This document shows, in pieces, positions 59,699-64,000 of a DNA stretch of 64,000 nt. The DNA is from Streptomyces gelaticus. Lineage in GTDB: Bacteria > Actinomycetota > Actinomycetes > Streptomycetales > Streptomycetaceae. Position 1 is the stretch's first letter, and each line of letters opens with the position of its first letter. Below the pieces are notes generated by a model. The model did not search any database and was not told the origin of the DNA. It worked only from the letters and a program-made list of their open reading frames with translations. The stretch spans positions 60,032-124,031 of the forward strand of contig NZ_BMTF01000023.1 in NCBI RefSeq assembly GCF_014649535.1. The letters run 5' to 3'. Position numbers and translations under genes: made by a program.

Positions 59699-61663
59699 TC
59701 AGGAGTTGCGCCACAGCTGGGCCGGCTCCGAGGGGTTGCACGCCACCGCCTGGAAGCCGATGCTGCTGAACATCTGGAGACAGACGCCCTCGGCGACGTT
59801 CACCAGGGTGTGACCGCTCGACGTCTTGGTCCCGATCCGCCAGACCTGGGACTCGGAGGAGTTGCAGGTCTCGGCCGACAGCCCTGCGGGACCGTTCAAC
59901 CTGAGGCAGTTGCCGGTGCCCTGGCCGACGAGCTTGAACCTGCCGCCGGAGGTGGGTTTGTACGTCCACTTGTAGTAGAGCGTGGCCCCGTTGTGCGCCG
60001 GCTCGCCGCACACCGAGTTCATGATCATGGAGCCGCCGTACGTGGAGGCGGACTCGCCCAGGCACCGCTTGTTGGACGCGTTCTTGAGGTAGTACTGCCC
60101 CGAGGGCGCCGGGACCTGCCCTCCGCCCGAGCCCGAGCTCGAACCGGAACCGCCCGAGGACTGGGAACCGCCGGAACCGGAACCTGAGCCGGAGCCGGAG
60201 CCGGAGCCAGAGCCAGAGCCGGAACCGGAGCCGGAACCGGAGCCGGAACCGGAGCCGCCGCTCGAGGGGCCGGACCCACCGTCACCCCCGGCACCACCCC
60301 CGCCACCAGCATCATCCGAACCGCCGGAACCGGAACCCCCGCCCCCATCGGACCCGCCCTTCCCGTCCTTCCCACCCTTGGACTTGTCCGGCGAGGCGGA
60401 GCCCGATCCGGGCTTGGAACTCGGCGAGTGGGAAGGCGACTTCGCGGGATCCGAGGAACCACCGCCCGCCGCCGATCCGGACGGCCCGACCGTGAACGAG
60501 GGCGCCGCGGCATCGGAGTCCGCACCGGACCGGCCGATCTGGAACGGCCCGAGCGCCAGGGTCAGCGTCGTACCCACAGCCACCACGACGGGAATCGCGA
60601 TGAACAGCACCCGAGGACGGAGCCTGCGCGGCTTCTCGGGGGCGGCGCCGGTCGTCACGACGTCCGGCAGGGCGGGCACCACGGCGGGGACGGGCTCCTG
60701 CTCCGGTTCGGGCTCCTCGGGAGGCGGCGGGTTCGCCGCGAACGCCGCCCGCTCGGTGATCCGGTCCGTGACGACCGGCGGCCACGGCGCGGAGACCGCG
60801 GCCGGCACCCGTTCGTCGGCGATCTCGAAGAGCTCGGCGGCCGTCGGGCGGTCCGCGGCGTCCTTGGCGAGACAGGACTCGACCACCGCGGCCAGCGCCG
60901 GATCGAGGTCCGGCAGCCGGCCGAGGTCGGGTTCGGTGTGCACGATGCGGTAGAACAGGCCCGGCCCCGACCCGTCACCGAAAGGCGGACGGCAGTTCGC
61001 CGCGAACAGCAGCAGACCGGCCAGCGCGAACACATCCGCCGCACCGGTCAGATCGCGCTCGGCCATGGCCTGCTCGGGGGCCATGTAGGCAGGTGTCCCG
61101 ATGACCATCCCGGTCCGGGTCACCCGGCTCTGGTCGGCCGCACGGGCCACCCCGAAGTCGATCAGGGTCACACCGTCGAGCGTCAGCATGACGTTGGAGG
61201 GCTTCAGGTCCCGGTGCACCATCCCGGCCGCGTGCACCGCACGCAGACCGCTCGCCCCGTCGCGCAGCAGCCGCCACAGACTGTCCACGGGCAGCGGACC
61301 CTCGTTCAGCCGCAGCGCGTCGCTCAGGGTGATGCCGGGGATGTACTCCGTGGCGAACCACGGCGGCTGCGCCGTACGGTCACTGGCCAGCAGCCGGGCG
61401 CTGACCCCGGCCGGCAGCTTGGCGAGGTTGTCGAGCTCGTGCCCGAAGTGGGACAGGAAGTCCTTGTCCGCGGCCAGCACCGGCAGCACCTGCTTGACCG
61501 CCGCGTACCGCCCCGCCGCTGCGCCGAGATAGACCCGCCCCATCCCGCCGGTGCCGAGAATGCCGAGCAGTCTGAAGGCGCCGATCCGCCGGGGGTCGTC
61601 CGGCTCCGTCGGCCTGGCCCCACTGCCCAGTAAAGGTGACTCTTCTTCAGCTCCCCCGCGCAT
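59699..61663 (-). CDS. Serine/threonine kinase with Gly/Ser linker and ricin-type lectin tail; TTA codon
   Basis: This 654-residue protein has a Hanks kinase domain at about 25-285 (ILGTGGMGRVYLG, AAVKQVLP, HRDLKPSNVML, LIDFGVARA, PAYMAPEQ). One membrane helix lies at about 350 (VLFIAIPVVVAVGTTLTLAL), followed by an extracellular low-complexity region with about a dozen Ser-Gly pairs. A C-terminal RICIN-like beta-trefoil domain (about 515-654; NASNKRCLGES, GTGNCLRLNGPAG, EGVCLQMFSS and ending ACNPSEPAQLWRNS) closes it. It probably senses a glycan outside the cell. Codon 11 is TTA (61631-61633). No ribosome site precedes the ATG, and TAACCT lies six bases upstream, so the transcript may be leaderless. 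Confidence 0.88.
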   Translation of the reverse strand: MRGGAEEESPLLGSGARPTEPDDPRRIGAFRLLGILGTGGMGRVYLGAAAGRYAAVKQVLPVLAADKDFLSHFGHELDNLAKLPAGVSARLLASDRTAQPPWFATEYIPGITLSDALRLNEGPLPVDSLWRLLRDGASGLRAVHAAGMVHRDLKPSNVMLTLDGVTLIDFGVARAADQSRVTRTGMVIGTPAYMAPEQAMAERDLTGAADVFALAGLLLFAANCRPPFGDGSGPGLFYRIVHTEPDLGRLPDLDPALAAVVESCLAKDAADRPTAAELFEIADERVPAAVSAPWPPVVTDRITERAAFAANPPPPEEPEPEQEPVPAVVPALPDVVTTGAAPEKPRRLRPRVLFIAIPVVVAVGTTLTLALGPFQIGRSGADSDAAAPSFTVGPSGSAAGGGSSDPAKSPSHSPSSKPGSGSASPDKSKGGKDGKGGSDGGGGSGSGGSDDAGGGGGAGGDGGSGPSSGGSGSGSGSGSGSGSGSGSGSGSGSGSGSGGSQSSGGSGSSSGSGGGQVPAPSGQYYLKNASNKRCLGESASTYGGSMIMNSVCGEPAHNGATLYYKWTYKPTSGGRFKLVGQGTGNCLRLNGPAGLSAETCNSSESQVWRIGTKTSSGHTLVNVAEGVCLQMFSSIGFQAVACNPSEPAQLWRNS

Positions 61664-61743
61664 GGCGTCAGGTTAGCCCAGGGCCGAACGGGCGCACGAC
61701 AGTTCGTCGGCCATGTACGCGGCCGGGACGGGAGACGGCCGGA

Positions 61744-62637
61744 TCAGTCCTCCGCCGGGGTCACCCGCCCGGTGAGCGCCGCGAGCGAATTCCGTACGTG
61801 CGCCATGTGCGCCTGCATCTCCTCGCGGACCTCCTCGTGCTCCCGCACGGTCCGCTCCGTCTCCCGGACCACCCGCTCCTCACGGACCCTGGCCTCCGCG
61901 ATCAGCTCCGCGGCCCGCGCCTCGGCGTCCTCCTGGCCGTGCCGTGCGGCCTCCTCGATCTCCGCCAGCGCCCGCCGCGCCTCGGCCAGGCGGGCCTCGG
62001 CCTGCTCGGTCAGCTCGTCGTGGTGCGCCGACTGCGCGGCCTCGGCATCGGCCAGTTCGCGCTCGGCCGTCTGCCACCGCTCGGCGTGTTCCTGCTCCTG
62101 GTGGGTGAGGACGCTCTCGGTGCGGCGGGTCGTCTCCACCATCATGGACTCCGCCCGCTCCCGTACCTCCGCGGCCTCCTCGCGGGCCTCGGCGACGGCC
62201 GCGTCGGCGGTGCCCCTGGCCGCAAAGAGCGTCTCGTCGGCGCGGCTCACGGCCTCCGCCCGCATGGCCTCGGAGTCCGCCCGCGCCGAAGCCCGGATGC
62301 CGCGACCCGCCTCGTCCGCCGCGTCCCGCAGCTCCTGCGCCTCCTCCTGGGCGGCGCCCCGCACGGTCTCCGCCTCGCTCTCGGCGAGCGCCAGGATCTG
62401 CTGGGCACGCTCACCCAGGGACTCGTAGTTCTGCGGGGCGAGCGTGGCGACGACCTCGCTCAGCCGGACCGACTCCGCCGACAGTTCCTCCACCAGCGCG
62501 GTCAGCCGGGACACCTCGTCCAGCGCCGCGTCCCGCTCCGCCGAGAGGCCGGCCACCGCGCGGTCCACCTGCTCCGGGCGGTAACCACGTCCTCGTACGC
62601 CGCCGAAGCCATGTGCGGACACCGGTGCAGAACTCAT
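61744..62637 (-). CDS. DivIVA/FilP-like coiled-coil protein
   Basis: This 297-residue, highly charged protein is nearly all coiled coil. The N-terminus carries the DivIVA-like entry FGGVRGRGYRPEQVDRAVAG before continuous heptad-rich Ala/Glu/Arg repeats (AESEAETVRGAAQEEAQELR and many similar). Related streptomycete proteins (FilP, Scy, often annotated cellulose-binding) form filaments or polar scaffolds for tip growth. The ATG at 62637 was used. It lies 80 bp upstream of the kinase gene on the same strand and might be a kinase substrate. Confidence 0.8.
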   Translation of the reverse strand: MSSAPVSAHGFGGVRGRGYRPEQVDRAVAGLSAERDAALDEVSRLTALVEELSAESVRLSEVVATLAPQNYESLGERAQQILALAESEAETVRGAAQEEAQELRDAADEAGRGIRASARADSEAMRAEAVSRADETLFAARGTADAAVAEAREEAAEVRERAESMMVETTRRTESVLTHQEQEHAERWQTAERELADAEAAQSAHHDELTEQAEARLAEARRALAEIEEAARHGQEDAEARAAELIAEARVREERVVRETERTVREHEEVREEMQAHMAHVRNSLAALTGRVTPAED

Positions 62638-62778
62638 CCTTGAAGCCTCTTTCCGACTCTCCGACCATCAGCAACAGGTCAAGGATGCGGCAATTGACAC
62701 AGAAGTCGGAATCGATCAGCTGCTTTCCGGACGGAAGCGACAGGCATCACAGACATCTCAGACGACACATGGCACACA

Positions 62779-62818
62779 GAACGGCGCCCGGTCCCCTCCA
62801 GGGAGCCGGGCGCCGTTC
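62779..62818 (-). terminator. Terminator of the SUKH/deaminase-like gene
   Basis: GAACGGCGCCCGG and CCGGGCGCCGTTC form a 13-bp stem 16 bp beyond the stop codon. Confidence 0.85.
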
Positions 62819-62833
62819 GCGGCAGCCGCCGGG

Positions 62834-64000
62834 TCAGATCAACCCGTCCCACATCTGTTCGAGCAGTACGGACCACCAGCTCTCCGGCGACGCCAGGGCC
62901 GCCGCGTCCAGCGTCACCAGCTGGGCCTGGAAGTCGACCGTCCAGCGGCCCGCCTGCTCCGGGTTGAGCCCGAAGCGCAGCCGCCACATCCGGCCGAGCA
63001 GCGCCATCGAACGCTGGAACTCCGGCAGCCCGGTGTTCACGAACTGCGGCGTCACCGACTGACCGCCCGGCCCCGCCTCGACCGGCACGGCCACGATGTG
63101 CGCGGTCCCGTACTGGACACAGATCGCCCGTCCGAAGTCGGACCCCATGACGAGGTACGACCCCGCGTCGGGGGCGGCCTGCACCTGGCGCTGCGCGGCG
63201 AGCTCGGCCAGCGTCGGCACCACCGGCTGACCGGGCTGCGCCCAGAAGAACGGCCCGAAGTCGGCGGGCAGCCCCGCCCACACCAGCGTGCGCGCCACGG
63301 TCTCGGGCACGCCCTGGCGGGAGACGGCACGCTGATCGAAGCGGCAGATGCCCTGCGGGCCGAAGGTGTGCAGCAGTTCGTCCGCGATGGCCTCCGGCGG
63401 CGCCTGCGGCGCGGGCGGCATCTGCGGCAGGGGGGCGCGCACCGGCGCCGGACGGGCCGGGCCGTCCGCCACCTGGTGCAGCTCGCCCTGGTGGGTGAGC
63501 AGATGCTGCATGCCCTGCTGACGGCTGGCGTGGTCGGTGCCGTACGGGGCGACGCTGGTGATCCGGACCTGCGGCCAGGTCTCCCGGATCATCCGCGCGC
63601 AGTAACCACCGGGCAGCTCGCAGGACTCCAGCTCGGTGTGCAGCTCGATGACCTGCTGCGGCGGTACGTTCATCGCCCGCAGCTCATGCAGCATCTGCCA
63701 CTCGGGGTGCGGGGTGCCGGGCGCCGAGCGCCGGATCAGCTGCTGCTCGCTGCCGTCGGGCGCGCGGTAGCGCAGTACGGCCTGGTAGCCGGGTCCGACG
63801 GTCGGCTGACCGGCCGGTGCCTGCGGATAGCCGTACGCCGGGGGCGGTGGGGCGTGCGGGTTCGGCGGTACGGGGCCGGGGGCGCCGCCCTGCGGCATTC
63901 CGGGAGGGCCGGGCGGGCCGGGAGGCTGCGGCACACCGGGGCCACCCATGCCCGGGTCGGCCAGCATCGTCGCGGCGTGATGCACCCCACCACCAGGCGG
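62834..64000 (-). CDS. SUKH-4 / YwqJ-type deaminase-like protein, 5' end outside window
   Basis: The visible 388 residues are open to the window edge. I recall homologues with a longer N-terminal part, so this is probably 5'-truncated; a GTG at 63985 is the only visible alternative start. After a Pro/Gly-rich linker, about residues 85-180 carry a deaminase-like block (EWQMLHELRAMNVPPQQVIE; HTELESCELPGGYCARMI). Residues about 210-388 match the SUKH-4 immunity fold (AGLPADFGPFFWAQPGQP; YLVMGSDFGRAICVQYGTAH; FVNTGLPEFQRSMALLGRMW). SUKH proteins usually neutralise toxins, while the deaminase-like part resembles toxin catalytic domains. The fused arrangement is seen in streptomycete housekeeping copies, so the role is unclear. 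Confidence 0.8.
   Translation of the reverse strand, partial: PPGGGVHHAATMLADPGMGGPGVPQPPGPPGPPGMPQGGAPGPVPPNPHAPPPPAYGYPQAPAGQPTVGPGYQAVLRYRAPDGSEQQLIRRSAPGTPHPEWQMLHELRAMNVPPQQVIELHTELESCELPGGYCARMIRETWPQVRITSVAPYGTDHASRQQGMQHLLTHQGELHQVADGPARPAPVRAPLPQMPPAPQAPPEAIADELLHTFGPQGICRFDQRAVSRQGVPETVARTLVWAGLPADFGPFFWAQPGQPVVPTLAELAAQRQVQAAPDAGSYLVMGSDFGRAICVQYGTAHIVAVPVEAGPGGQSVTPQFVNTGLPEFQRSMALLGRMWRLRFGLNPEQAGRWTVDFQAQLVTLDAAALASPESWWSVLLEQMWDGLI

Overview
The window looks like a core-chromosome segment of a Streptomyces (or very close relative). GC content is very high, GTG and TTG starts are common, and genes are often coupled by 4-bp GTGA/ATGA overlaps. As far as I can recall it, the gene order (hut genes, cystathionine beta-synthase, thiolase, type II NADH dehydrogenase, DivIC, enolase, two Rpf-like proteins, P450, MazG, Mfd, MacB-like ABC pairs) follows the S. 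coelicolor SCO3070-SCO3111 neighbourhood. The strongest single marker is the only RNA gene found: a tRNA-Leu with anticodon UAA at 15199-15284, the developmental regulator bldA. No transposase, integrase, rRNA or CRISPR array is visible.

Region by region. 1-4647: leftward histidine-degradation operon hutU, an M20 amidohydrolase, hutF and hutI (cut by the window edge). 4988-7733: a Roadblock/LC7 protein, a membrane protein, an RpiR regulator and a small membrane protein. 8177-14860: cystathionine beta-synthase, an SGNH hydrolase, a thiolase, two uncharacterised proteins and a Bax-inhibitor-like protein. 15199-19122: bldA and a MacB/FtsX-type ABC pair. 19219-26264: a CFA-synthase-like methyltransferase, ndh with Rex-type operators, Ppx/GppA, DUF501, DivIC and enolase. 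26550-31911: rpfA behind a c-di-AMP (ydaO) riboswitch, a second Rpf/LysM protein, a P450, MazG and a SurA-like lipoprotein. 32050-36074: GtrA, a family-2 glycosyltransferase and YfhO, which look like a polyprenyl-phosphate cell-surface glycosylation module. 36109-43322: a Ser/Thr kinase with a membrane partner, an M-S fused DNA methyltransferase-like protein, two envelope proteins and an HNH lipoprotein. 43727-47260: mfd. 47656-50192: an uncharacterised three-gene module. 50532-56454: a second MacB-like ABC pair and a DUF485/acetate-symporter pair. 56585-59121: a WhiJ/AbaA-like module (DUF397, XRE-DUF5753, a divergent small protein) and a winged-helix protein. 59699-64000: a kinase with a C-terminal lectin-like domain, a DivIVA/FilP-like coiled coil and a SUKH-4/deaminase-like protein cut by the window edge.

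The best candidate for an undescribed system is 47656-50192. A TTG-started multi-pass membrane protein ends in a glycine/alanine-rich motif, and the same motif occurs twice near the N-terminus of the next gene product. A third 58-residue single-TM protein is translationally coupled behind it. The repeated motif suggests homotypic, possibly amyloid-like, interaction between the two larger products.

Three protein genes here carry the rare TTA codon that bldA decodes: the Roadblock protein, the membrane protein of the three-gene module, and the lectin-tailed kinase. My search for TTA codons was by eye. Several features point to control of growth and dormancy: bldA, the c-di-AMP riboswitch on rpfA and the Rex sites on ndh.
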